Source: Pseudopyrenochaeta lycopersici (taxonomy: Eukaryota; Ascomycota; Dothideomycetes; Pleosporales; Pseudopyrenochaetaceae). Taken from it: DNA of 64,000 nucleotides. This document shows positions 23,301 through 35,000 of the stretch, in pieces. The DNA lies in the NCBI GenBank assembly GCA_003313425.1, contig NHZP01000003.1, positions 248,001 through 312,000 on the forward strand. The letters are read 5' to 3'. The first letter of the stretch is position 1. Every line of letters begins with the position of its first letter. The notes below the pieces were generated by a model, which was not told where the DNA came from, did not search any database, and saw only the letters and a list, made by a program, of their open reading frames with translations. Position numbers and translations under genes: made by a program.

Positions 23301-26300
23301 ACGTCGGACGTCATTGCTTCACCGATGCAGTACAGCCATCTCACTTTGGGCACCTCAATTCGACTCAATGATGTTGCAACGGAAGGTGTCAGATCTAGTA
23401 AATTGACGTCGAGGCCGTTAATGGTGCTAGAGAGGTCGTTCAGCATCGCGCTTTGCTCGGCAGCACAAAGAGTAAAGCCAAAGGTCCAAGCCAAAAAGCA
23501 ATCATAGTAGCACATATCGAACGTGATTGCTGCGTACTGAAGGAGTCTTGAAGAAGAGTCCCAGGGAATTAGCGGTCGAGAGCTGGCGATAGTTTGAATT
23601 GGGGATTGATGTTCCATGCTGACAGCTTTCGGGACACCCGTCGAACCACTGGTGAAAAGACAATATGCTAGATTCGCCCCCGTGAGGCCAGGAGTAGTAG
23701 GGTTGGTCTGGTTACCGGACTTGATCGCTTCCACGTACATGATTTGCGCTTCTGTGAGATCTTCCTGTAGCTTGAAATGTTCAGAGCACAAGATGACATT
23801 TGCTCTCAGCTCTGCAAGCATGAATCGCTTCCGTGCCTCAGGTAGATCGGGCTGTACGGGGGCAAACGCAGCGCCAGCCTTGAGAACTCCCAGTATGCTG
23901 ACGTAGAATTGAGGACTCTTCGGCATGTGGATAGGGACGACGTCTTCTAGTCCTATGCCGCGATCAACCAAGGCATGCGCGATGTCGTTAGCTCTCTTGT
24001 TCATCGCCTGGAAGGACCATGCTGTCCTTGATCCATCTGCATGCAAGTAATCTAAGGCAATGCGTTCCGGCTGTGACAGAGTGTTTCGCTCGAACCCAGA
24101 ATGCAATAACTGAGACTCAACTGCGTAGGCCTGGAAGTTCATGTTGGACTCAGCTCGAAGGTGAGTGGGGAATCCGGCGGTGTCATTGGCGGCTGCTTGG
24201 GGAGTTGTTATCATAGATGACAGACAGTTGTCAAAAGTCTCTGCGACTATGCTGGCATCAATACTTGAGAGTACTGAGGCATGGTGGTGTAGGGTAAACT
24301 TCAGAGCGTCCTCCGTCTGATCTTGAAATACCTCACACACTACTGGCAAATCCATATCACCCATATCTTGTTCAAGCACCCAAATTGAACTGTCCAATGG
24401 TTTAGTAGGTTGCTGGAGAATGATGAGTGTGTCAAAAAGTCGACCTCCTTCTTTGAGCACAAGCTTCTGGATCCGACGAAGAGGCATCAACTGGAAGTCA
24501 AGAGACTCAATATTGACGGTATGCACAAGGCTCGCCAAGGATGCATTGTTGTTGAGAAAATCGAAGTTGATACGGACAGGGAGAGTATTGAAGCATGGTG
24601 CAACAAGGCGATCCAGATGGTCTCCCGGTAGGCTGCGCCCACTCACAACATTTCCAAAACAGAAATCAGTTTCGCCGGTATAGAAGTGCAGAACTTTTGC
24701 CCACGCAGCTTGCACTACCGACAATAATGAAACAGATGAGCTTTTACAAGCTCCAAGCACCTCCCGAAGAGGCAACTGAAATGATCTTGTCACAGAAGCT
24801 GGGCCTTGGTTGGGTTTGATAGTCTGGCCAGTAAGATTAGGAAAGAATGTAGGCTCAAAGTCTTTGAGCAATATTGCCCAATATTGATCAGCTTTGACAA
24901 AGTCTTGGGACAGCATATGCTGCAAGTAGATATCGGATGTGATCGGGGCTGGAAGCTCGTCTCCGGAATAGTAGTCTTGAATCTCCATGAGCATTGTTGC
25001 AATCGCGGTCCCATCATAGAGTGCGTGATGACAGCAGAATACCAGCCTCGTAGACGCATTCTCCTCGACAAAGGCCAGATAGACAGGGGGTTTATTAGCC
25101 TCGAGGAGATTCGACAGAACCTCATTGGTACGCCTTTGGATATCTTCCAATGTGTCCTGGTGATGCCATTGTATGTCTTGGTTCTCCAGAACCACTTGTG
25201 CAAAGGGGTGCGCTGGATCGTCTGTACATGCAAATGATGTTCGTAGAGTTTCGTGCCTCTGAAACATAAGGGCCCAGCATTCTTGAAGACGAGATATGTC
25301 TCCCTTGATGTCAAACACCATCACATTGCAGTAATTCGATCCCATTGGTGACTGCCCACTAGATAGCATCGCTATCTGGAGTGGTGTGCATGGTAGGACC
25401 CTTTGCACCTGCAGGCCTTTCCTGTTGTAATGAGCAAGAATTTGAGAGGCTTGGTCTTGATTGAGCGCATGGTTTGGATCTATTGCAGTAGGTTTAGACG
25501 GCGACTTCTGTGACGAATCTGTCTCCTTAGCTGCTGCGAGATTCCCAATGGTAGGATTCTTGAGAACCGATGACACAGCGAAATCGCCTAGTTTGGCCAA
25601 TCTGAGCGCGTTGCAGAAACGTATTGCAGACACAGAATCGAGTCCTAGACTGAAAAATGAAGTATTCCGGCGAATATCGCTTGACGGAAGTTCGAGTGTC
25701 TCGGTCAAGACCTGTGCAATATCCCTTTCCCATACCGAAAAACATTCACTTTCGTCAACGTACCCAAGTGATTCGGCAGTAGATATGAGGTCATCCTCTG
25801 ATAAGTTACGAAACATAGTTTGAAGGAGCCGCTTGTCGATTTTTGCTTGCGCCGTCATCGGAATACGGGATATGGGAACGAGGTGAGAGGGAATCATGTA
25901 CGAGGGTAGCCGGCGCGATAATAACGTGAACAGCTCCAGTACCGTTGTTCTGAACTCTGCGGGGTTGTGGACATAAACAGGAGTTCCATTATGAAATGAA
26001 GGCACCCAGAAAGTGACGAGCGTCTTTACCTCGTTCGGGCGCGACACAAGAAGAGTTGCACAATCATGGACTCTTACGTCGTCGAGAACAGTAGAGGTAA
26101 TCTCCCCGAGTTCGACACGCTGACCGCGGATTTTGACTTGATCATCTGAACGGCCAGTGAACAAAATGGAATCGTCAGGCAGCAGTATTCCCAAATCGCC
26201 TGATCGATATATCCGCCCATATAAAGGATCTTCCATGATTTTGGCAGCGTTTAACTCCGGTCGATTAAGGTAACCTCGGAAAACCTGTGAACCGCCAAAG

Positions 26301-29300
26301 CAGAGCTCCCCAACCGCACCGCGGGGTAGAAAGGTGTTGGTATTGGGATCAAGTACAAATGCTGAAGTGTTATCAAATACGCGTCCGATGTTATTTATCA
26401 GATCTGTCGAGGTGACCGATTGCTTGACGGTGCATATGTTGGTGGTCTCAGAAGGACCATAACCTTAACGTTCGTTAGTTCCGGTTAAGAAAGGAGTTTT
26501 AAAATTGTTACCTTGAAAGAGACCTTTCCCTACCCATTTCCTTCGAACACGTTCAGTCAAAGCCTCTCCAGCTGTGACCAGAAAATCTACTTTGGGCACA
26601 TTCTTCGGCTCCACGAGCGCTGCGACGGTTGGTGTGAGACTAAGATGTGTAACATTCAAGCAGTTGATAGCAGCCTCAATATCGCGAAATAAGTCATCCT
26701 TCCTTGCTGTGCACAAGCACATGCCTACGTGCCAAGAAAAGAAGATCTCGAAAACGGAAACGTCAAAAGCTTGTGAGCAAGCCTGGAGCATCCTTGAGTT
26801 CGTTGAGAATGGATATATACTAGAAAGATACTCAAGGTTGCTCATTAGGTTGTCCTGCGTGACGAGAACACCCTTGGGCGTGCCGGTACTTCCGCTAGTA
26901 AAGACAGCATAAGCCAGGTGCGATCCGTTGTATGAGGTTGCCAAATTCTGATCAGAATGGCTTGAAAGATCGATCAAATCGAAGTCCAAAAGAGTCGCTG
27001 AGACCCCTTGCCGGAGATAAGCGGAGACCATAGACTCGCTGATACAGATCGTAACCTGGGCATCGCTAAGAACAGTTTCGATTCTGTCAAGCGGTGTATC
27101 TGGAATTAATGGGAGGTAGCCACACCCAAGCTTCAAGACGGCGAGGATCGAGACGTATAGATCAATAGACTTCTCCATGATTACACCTACTAGTTGGTCC
27201 TGTCCAACTCCATGCTTTGACAGTACACGAGCAAGCTGGTTTGCGCGAGAATTCAAGATGCCATATGTAATTGTATCCTTGACCTCCATGCTGCCATTGA
27301 AGATACTGCCGAAGGATACAGCCTCTCTTTCTGGGGAATCCAAAGCCCACTTTTCCACTGCATACGCTGGGCCATATCGAATAGGCTTTTGACGAGGATG
27401 AGGGTTCGCAATAGAGCGAGATTCATGTGTAAAGCATCGGTTAATGTCAGCTATCTCACATGTGGTGTCGTGTAGGAACAGTTCTACCACCTCGTCAATC
27501 TGCCGGGACAGGTATTTGATCTGATTCTCCGGGATTGTCGACGGATCAAAAGTCGTGCGGAGCATTACATGATCCTTGCACGGTTCGAACTCGAGCGTAA
27601 TTCTATACTCCAAGTCATCTGCACCGTCGACGATCGTTGCAACGAGTGATGACTCAGGGACTGAGCTGAGGGACTGTTGCCACACGAAAAGCACTTCAAA
27701 TAATCGTGTCCCGGGTTGCACATTTGCCACCTTTGTTATCTCGCGCAGGGGTAAAGTGCAATGCTGCAAGCTATCTCGGTTCACGCCTTGGGTCCTATCC
27801 AAAACATCCTGAACTCGAGAATGATGCTGAAAGTTCAAGCGAAACGGAAGTGAAGCAATGCAGGGACCAATGATATCCTCGACTCCAGTCACAGGTATCG
27901 TCCTGCCCGAAGTAACATTGCCAAACACTATATCAGTCGAGCCCACGTAGAGCGACAATACGTAGCCAGTGGCTGCTTGGAAGAAAACTTGTGGGCTGAC
28001 TCCAAGCTCAGAAGCACGCTGCGATAAGATGTTAATATTGACTGTAGATTGTCTGCGGACGCTGTGAAGGTTTGTGTTTTGGACTATCTTTCCGTTGTAG
28101 TTTGGAAGAGGTGCGGAGCCATAACCAAAAAGTAAGTCCGCCCAATACTTCTTGGCAATCTTTTCTTGATTGACTTGTTGCTCGCGAGTGTAGTACCCAA
28201 CAATGTCTCGATATTGTGGCCTTTGTGCGACGTCTTCTCTATGCAGTAGCTTATTGAGATCATGAAGGAGAAGATCAAAAGACCATCCATCATATAAAGC
28301 ATGATGAATCTGAAAGAGAAGTCGTGGCTTCCCAGAACTTGTTTGAATTTGAATAGAGAGGGGGCGCAATAGTGAATCGTCTGAGCTCAATGAATAGGCT
28401 CTAGAAAAGGCGGTCACTTCTCGGATTTGAGACGTCAGAGGTTCCTTCCAGATAATCTGAACAAACGTTCCTGGATGTCGAGATGTAGATTGGAACCCAG
28501 TGCGCAGAATCTCGTTGGCTTTGATAAGGAATAGCAGTGCAGCATGGATCTGATCATATGAGCAACAGATTGAAAGCTCGACCTCAACCCAGTTACAGTA
28601 GGCACTGGATCTAGCTGCTGTTTCCGCAAGCATGGCTTCCTGCAACGGAGTGCATGGGAGTATGCAGTCAATATCTTCACGCCCATGCCCAAGCAGAGAA
28701 GCGTCTGTCTCAATTGTGATAGGACCCGGGGCTCTCTTGGAGTCGTGAAGACCATTCGTAAGCTTACATTCTCTACAAGCTGCAATTACACCTTCCAGAG
28801 TCGTTGCCGTTAGTACGTCCATCGCGCCGAGGTTGTAGCCCTCTTTTCGTAACGCAGACGCCACGCGAATAGACCGAAGTGAGTCCAGTCCGGCAGATAA
28901 GAGGTCTGAGTTTGGTGCCAAATCATGCTTCATGTACTGCCTCAGTACACTAGACACAATATAGGCAACATGATCATTCGGATCCAACATTGATTTACCA
29001 TTTCCTTGAGCTCTCTGCAGGTATCTCAACTCCAAAGCCTTCTTGTCAATTTTTCCTGACGGAAGCTGCGGCATGCTGGGAACGAACAACACATCCGCTG
29101 GTACCATTAACTTAGGAAGCCATTGTTGGCAGGTATAGAGTATGTCTGAGCGTGAGACTTTCCGAGATCCTGTGGCGCAAAATGCGACCAAAGTTTCCTC
29201 AATAATGATTACCGTAGCTGTCCGACAGCCAATCGCCCTCATCATAACCTTTTCAATCTCCCCAAGCTCCACTCTTTGGCCTCTTAATTTGACTTGGCCC

Positions 29301-30583
29301 GCATTGACACGGCCTAAACACTCCAACTGACCATCACCGCCAAGCCTTGCTAGATCGCCGGTCCGATATAAGCGGCCGTAGACTTGGTGGTCGATGAATG
29401 ATGCAGCGGTAAGCTCTGGGCGATTGAGGTACTCTTCTGCAACTTGCGGCCCCCCAACAACAAGTTCGCCGACTTCGCCTTGAGGAAGAATATCAATCGT
29501 GATTGGCGCTGCGCCTTCGGGATTTGAAGCAACTATGAAGATTGAGACGGTGTCCAATGGAAACCCTATTGTACCAATCGAAGAAGATGACGAGAATTGT
29601 GGTTGCAAGGTACAATGAATTGCAGCTTCTGTGGGCCCATACATGGCCCACAATATGCTCTCGTTACTTCCATTACCACCATATTCTTCAATGACGCCTT
29701 GGGTAAGCATTTCACCAATAGTGAGCAAAAGCCTTAGGCCAGGCACGCTTGACCGACCATTGAGAAGATTGTTCACCACTGTTGGAGTGAGCTCGGCTGC
29801 ATCCACCTCAAGGGCTTTGATGATTCTTGGAAGATCGTCGAGCATCTCGGCACGGGTGCAGCCTACTAGGGTTCGTCCGCGATACCATGGAAAGAAGACT
29901 TCGAATATTGAAACATCGAATGTGGGTGCAGCAAATTGGAGAAACCGGTCAAAGCCTGGAATGTGGCGATCGTGTGCCAACAGACTCTGGGTAGCAGCTC
30001 GATGTGACACGCTCACAGCCTTGGGCAGTCCGGTGGAGCCACTAGTATAAAGCACATAGGCGAGGTCGTTGGTGTTCACTCTTGGTGTCTGAAGAATGGA
30101 ATAATCGTTGGACTCGACAAGCACACGGTCGGCAAGCAGTAATTGGATGTTTGTAGCTGCGCGGATCGTTTCGCGATATGCGGATATGGTGATCACCAAA
30201 TCTGCCGATACGTCTTGAAGAATAAATCTGAGTCTCTCTGACGGCGTGTCGAGGTTGAGCGGGCAGAAAGCCTTCCCCGCCTTCAAGATGGCTAGTAGGG
30301 CCACATAGAGCTCGGGAGACTGTGGTAGAAAGACGGGAATAATAGGTGAGGCACTTTCAAGCCTCGCCAAAACGCTGGAAATGCTGCTAGCTAGGGTATC
30401 GCTCAAGTTGTGTAGTGCTGCGTAAGAAAATTTCCGCCTTTTCGATCCATTTTCTAGGAAATCGACGGCGGGCTTGTCGGAAGATGCTCGTACCAGCTCG
30501 TGCAGGAGAGCTGGGCCTTCGATTATTGAGGGATATCTGTTCAGTATAGATAGCTCTGAATGTTGATTATTGTCTTGGAGCAT
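14330..30583 (-). CDS. NPS2: Ferrichrome-family siderophore synthetase, four-module NRPS (SidC/NPS2 type)
   Basis: Three exons (30583-26512, 26463-14525, 14467-14330) with introns of 48 and 57 bp encode 5382 residues. Domain order is A1-T1-C1-A2-T2-C2-A3-T3-C3-A4-T4-C4-T5-C5-T6-C6. A-domain cores TSGSTG/TSGTTG lie near residues 178, 1231, 2295 and 3358. Carrier serines (G-L/M-D-S) lie near 566, 1632, 2688, 3766, 4319 and 4875. Condensation motifs lie near 762 (HHALYDG), 1837 (HHALYDG), 2899 (FHGLFDA), 3978 (FHGLYDG), 4530 (AHALYDG) and 5077 (HHALYDG). There is no thioesterase; the last C domain is expected to cyclise the product, as in known ferrichrome synthetases. The (TC)2 tail marks this family, which uses the last A domain repeatedly for N5-acyl-N5-hydroxyornithine. 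Product class (ferricrocin/ferrichrome) is inferred. Intron 1 falls inside A2, so the two halves are one gene. TATATAT at 30608-30614 lies only 25 bases upstream of the ATG. The gene is divergent from the ABC transporter. Confidence 0.93.
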
Positions 30584-31168
30584 TTTGAATGTTCCCGAAT
30601 TAGGAAGGTATATATGGGATGGTGGTGGATGGTAGTAACAACGCTCGAAGGTAACTGCGCAGTCTCAGTCCACAACAAAATGCTGGAAAAAACTTGAGCA
30701 GGGTCAAATTTGATGCTATTGCGTTCTTAATATCTGCACTTTAAGAATCTGTCAAAAATGGCCTCCTCTGGCACATCTGAGTGATGAGAAACTGCGGGCC
30801 ACTGATTGGTCGGCGAAGCTAGAGTTGCTTTTGAGTGCTCGCAAGGCTGCCATACACGTGAAGACGGGTCGTGTCACCTTGGAGCGCGTCAAGACTTGTA
30901 AATGGGACGTGCAGTGTCTCCGTCAGAGGTGCACTGGCAGTCGACCACGTTCAGCCCAGTGCAGGGGAAAATCCGGCATCGGGCAACGTCGGGATAGTAA
31001 GATCAGGTGGAAGCGAAAATGACCTGGTCAGCGTAGGCAGACAAACACTTGATCGAAAGGGCTGTCAGTCGTGGCTTCCAGCACGATGCTCTGCGCGTCT
31101 TTGGCAGGGGCAGCGTCATACATGCTGGTTGCTGCTTCTTAGTGGTGCTGTCATGATCTGGTGGGCAG

Positions 31169-31177
31169 ATCTGATAA
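31169..31177 (+). promoter_or_regulatory. SreA/Sre1-type GATA site 1 (ATCTGATAA)
   Basis: Exact match to ATCWGATAA, the extended GATA consensus described for iron-responsive repressors of the SreA/Sre1/Urbs1 family. It lies 586 bases upstream of the NRPS ATG and 875 bases upstream of the ABC gene ATG. Confidence 0.72.
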
Positions 31178-31562
31178 GATGGAAATCTGCAGCGCGTTGG
31201 GCAAGGCAAGCGAACGAAGAATCAGGAATAGCAAAAGAAAATTATTGGGGCAACAGCCAAACCGCGTTTGTAAAGCTCCTTCTCCACCATCCCACTGCTA
31301 GCTTCAGGTCGTCGCGCGAAGCGGCAGGTGCGATGGCGTGGACAGCCTGGCCTCCAATGACGGCGAGCCCACATGGGGCACCTTCCATCTCTTGTTCTGT
31401 CGCCCCACGCTGCCAACGGATTCTGTTTGTCAAGCGCAACATGCGCTGTCGGATTTTCTTGGGGACTCAGACTAGGAGCGATTTCGGACCTGCTTAGAAG
31501 GTGAGGAGGGCAGACGAAGCTCCTGACGGCCGTTCATGGGGGCCGCCGAGACATCCGAAGCC

Positions 31563-31571
31563 ATCTGATAA
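31563..31571 (+). promoter_or_regulatory. SreA/Sre1-type GATA site 2 (ATCTGATAA)
   Basis: A second exact ATCTGATAA, 481 bases upstream of the ABC transporter ATG and in the same orientation as site 1. Confidence 0.72.
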
Positions 31572-31642
31572 AACTCGGGGCCCTGCAACACGTGCCAGCA
31601 GTCATTCCCCCTTTGCGCGCATGCGCGACAGGGCTGCAGCGG

Positions 31643-31651
31643 ATCAGATAA
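31643..31651 (+). promoter_or_regulatory. SreA/Sre1-type GATA site 3 (ATCAGATAA)
   Basis: A third exact match to ATCWGATAA (W = A), 80 bases from site 2 and in the same orientation. Paired sites at this spacing would suit a factor with two zinc fingers or cooperative binding, which is an inference. Confidence 0.72.
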
Positions 31652-32051
31652 TGCAAGTGATGCTGGTTTATCGACTGACATCGGGGGCGCTAGTCTGTTG
31701 ATGGCTTTGTGCATACATTTGTTGCTCATGCCAAAGCTAGACGATCTCAGAAACCTCAAAAGACTTCACATGCTTCCGAGCAATCACTCAGCGATCTTAC
31801 TAGAGTCCCCTGTGCTGCTGCTTGTCCATTACTTCTTAGTCGCTCTTTATGAGCAATGGATTCAGGCAGGAGCCACCCGAGCTGGCGCCAAGATCGGCTA
31901 ACCTTCGCCTCGTCGGAAATCGTTCCTGCCATCATAATAACCTTCAATTGCGACTCAGAACCACCAACACCCTTTCCATGGCCTCTCCTTTCATGAAAGC
32001 AAGCTGTCAACGTGACATCTTCTCCTTCGCCGTTTTGTCCATGCACAGCCG

Positions 32052-35000
32052 ATGATTATGCCAGATTCAGAGTCACCTCATGTGACGTCAAACGACCGCA
32101 TCGCTTGCGTTGACGATTCGAGCATCGAAAGTCAGCCTCTTCTCGACTCCGACGACGGAAACTTGGATGAGCAAATTTCTATCCGTCGCAGTTCGCAATG
32201 GGATAGGCATGTCGAACCTTCCTTAGCAACCGTCCAGCCGCAGGCCTGGCAAGACGTTACGGCTTTTCGCCAGCAGTTCATTCGGCAGATTCTGGGGCTA
32301 AATCCGTTCAAGACTTCATACTTTGCACTGTACAGACCATTGAATGATACTGGCTCAAGATGTATCCTTGTGCTAGGCATTATCCTAGCCATGTTGGCTG
32401 GTCTCCCTCTGCCACTCATTGGAGTTGTTTTAGGCAGAATCATCAATAATTTTCCACCGCCAGAGGAAGAGCTGAGAAATCTTCTATTTCGACTGATGGG
32501 TGTGGCAGTTGGTTACTTTGTTGTCACTTGGGGTTGGGCTGTTTGCTGGGCTGTCATTGGAGAGCGAGTCTCGCGAAGAACTCGAGAAAACCTCCTTCAT
32601 AGGGCTTTGGGCATGGACATGGCCTACTTTGACACCATCTCGCCTGACATGACGAGCATTCTCACAGAGAAGACGCAAACTATTCAACTCGGTGAGTATG
32701 GTCATGATATGTATTCAATGCAGATACCTAGATTGCATTGCGTAGCAGTTATATCCCGTCTCACAATTGGAAAGTTTCGCAAGGTATTCTAGCAATGCCG
32801 TGGTTTAGATCACGACGGAACCTCTTTCATCGCTGTTTCTTGCTCTTGTTGTATAATGCTGACCGCATCACCACCTCTAGGTACCTCGGAAAAGGTTGGA
32901 CTGTTCATCGCATCAATCAGTTATTTTATCTCTGCCTTTGCCGTAGGTTTCACGCTCAACCCGAGACTGACGGGTGTCATGTAAGAGAGAATCATTCAGT
33001 TGCCTTTAGGCGTAAAGCAAAAGCCTGTGCAGATAGGTCAGGTTAGCTGACCAAAGTCAGGTTCGTTACCGTTATACCGTCCATGGCTTGCATCGTCTTC
33101 TATGGAACAAAGATGGTGTCAAGGTTCACCCGACAAGCTTCTGTTTATACTGAGAAGGCTGCTTCTGTTGCAGAAAGTGCCATCCGGGCCGTCCAGATTG
33201 TTCAAGCCTTCGGACTGTTTGAGAGACTCAGCGAAGAGCACGTCGTTCATCTTCGGTCCGCACTGCGACTTGGAATCAAAAAAAGCGTTGCCGGGGCTCT
33301 AATGCTTGGCTCTGTCTATTTCGTAGCATACGCTACGAACGCCTTGGCATTTTGGTACGGAGATCGCTTGCGTAACGGCAGCACCGAAGCTGGTACTATA
33401 TACGCCGTCGTATTTCTCATCCTGGATGCCTCTTTTGTTGTTGGATCATTTGGACCTTTCATCCAGACCTTCGCCGCGGCTTCGGCCGCTGGCCACTGCG
33501 TGCTAGAGGTCATGGACCATCCGCCAAGCGACATTGATGTTTACTCCGCCAAGGGAAAGCCAGCTGAGAGGTCGCACTTCGAAAGGGAGCTCGTATTTTC
33601 AGCAGTTTCTTTCGTGTACCCTGCACGGCCAACTGTACGGATTCTAGAGAGCATTGATTTCAAGATCTCCCCCGGTCAGGTTACAGGCCTTGTGGGCCCA
33701 TCTGGGTAAGTCGCATATATTGAACGCATGTGAGGTACACTCTGACTTCCTGCTTACGATTTAGTTCTGGCAAGTCCACCATCACAGCTTTGTTATTACG
33801 ACTTTACGACCCCACATATGGTACTATCGCGCTGGGCAATCAAGCTTTGACAACGTTTAATATTCACAGTCTGCGTTCTCGTATTGCACTTGTTACGCAG
33901 AACCCGGTCCTTTTCAGTGGAACGATTCTTGAGAATATCAAACATGGTTTGCCAGAAAGCGACCAACTATCCGAAGACGATATTCTTGCAAGGTGCAAGG
34001 CAGCGGCCGCGGAAGCGCACTGTGAGTTCTTAGACCGTCTCCCAGACGGAATTCACACCAAGATCGGTTCGGGGCCTCATTCCCAGCTCTCTGGAGGGCA
34101 AAAGCAGCGTATTACGCTTGCACGAGCCCTAGTCGGAAATCCCTCTCTACTCCTATTGGATGAATTCACAAGCGCGATGGATGGTACGTACAGCGTCACT
34201 CGTGCTTGCGAGATGAGTAGGCCCGGAGTACTTTGCAGAGGATCTGAAATGCAGATCGCAATTTCAATACTATCCAAAGTACTCTTGGCCTACTTGAGTG
34301 AATGTCGAAGACAGTGCTGACTGAGCGCTATCCTTAGGTACGAGCGAGGCTAAAGTACTGGAAAACCTCAGACGCTCTTCAGTTGCCACTGGCCGAACAA
34401 CAATCATCATCGCCCATCGTCTTGCAACTGTGAGAGATGCCGACCGCATCATTGTAATGAAAGATGGACATATCGAGGAAGATGGGCGACATGAGGCATT
34501 GATCAAAGCTAATGGTCTTTATGCGGAACTCATCAGAGCGCAGCAATTTGAGAAACCACAGCCATCCGATACCTCATCGATCCGGTCTAGCGCCAGGTCT
34601 TTACTTAAGGAAGCGCGTCATGACCATGAAGGTACGTAATATACGGTCCTCCAACCCAACCAAAGTCGGCGCTCTGGAATGTTCGCACTGTTCCTTATCA
34701 AGCTCTATCTGTCCTTATAATCCGGAACCTTACTGACTTGACCGTACCTTGTAGACGCGAGACAGACCAGCTCACAAGATTCTTCGATGGTGAGCCGGCA
34801 GCGCCAAAAAGGCGCTGGTGAGCTCATTGCACGATGTATCGCGCTTAGCCGTCAGGAGGCTCCAGCTATTGCCATTGGCCTTTTCTCTTCAATTCTTAGT
34901 GGAGGTGTCATCATTGGAGAGGTAAGTCTATTGCAATTGGGTGAATCTAGCGCGGTTTGTAGTCCAACTTCACGGTTTTCGAGAAGCTTGAATTCATTTC

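Larger units (their letters stand above)
30584..32051. promoter_or_regulatory. Divergent promoter region of the NRPS and ABC transporter genes
   Basis: About 1.47 kb between the NRPS ATG and the transporter ATG, without a supportable gene. It contains three exact matches to the siderophore-GATA consensus ATCWGATAA (entered separately) and a TATA-like string near 30608. It also has an inverted CCAAT (ATTGG, 30805-30809), a possible site for the CCAAT-binding complex that works with HapX in iron control. Factor assignment is from known fungal iron regulation, not from data here. Confidence 0.7.

Noticed and set aside
14483..26236. Treating the NRPS as two genes, or ending it at 14483
   Set aside because: The 48 bp intron at 26464-26511 restores the A2 domain, and the 57 bp intron at 14468-14524 leads to a better C-terminus.
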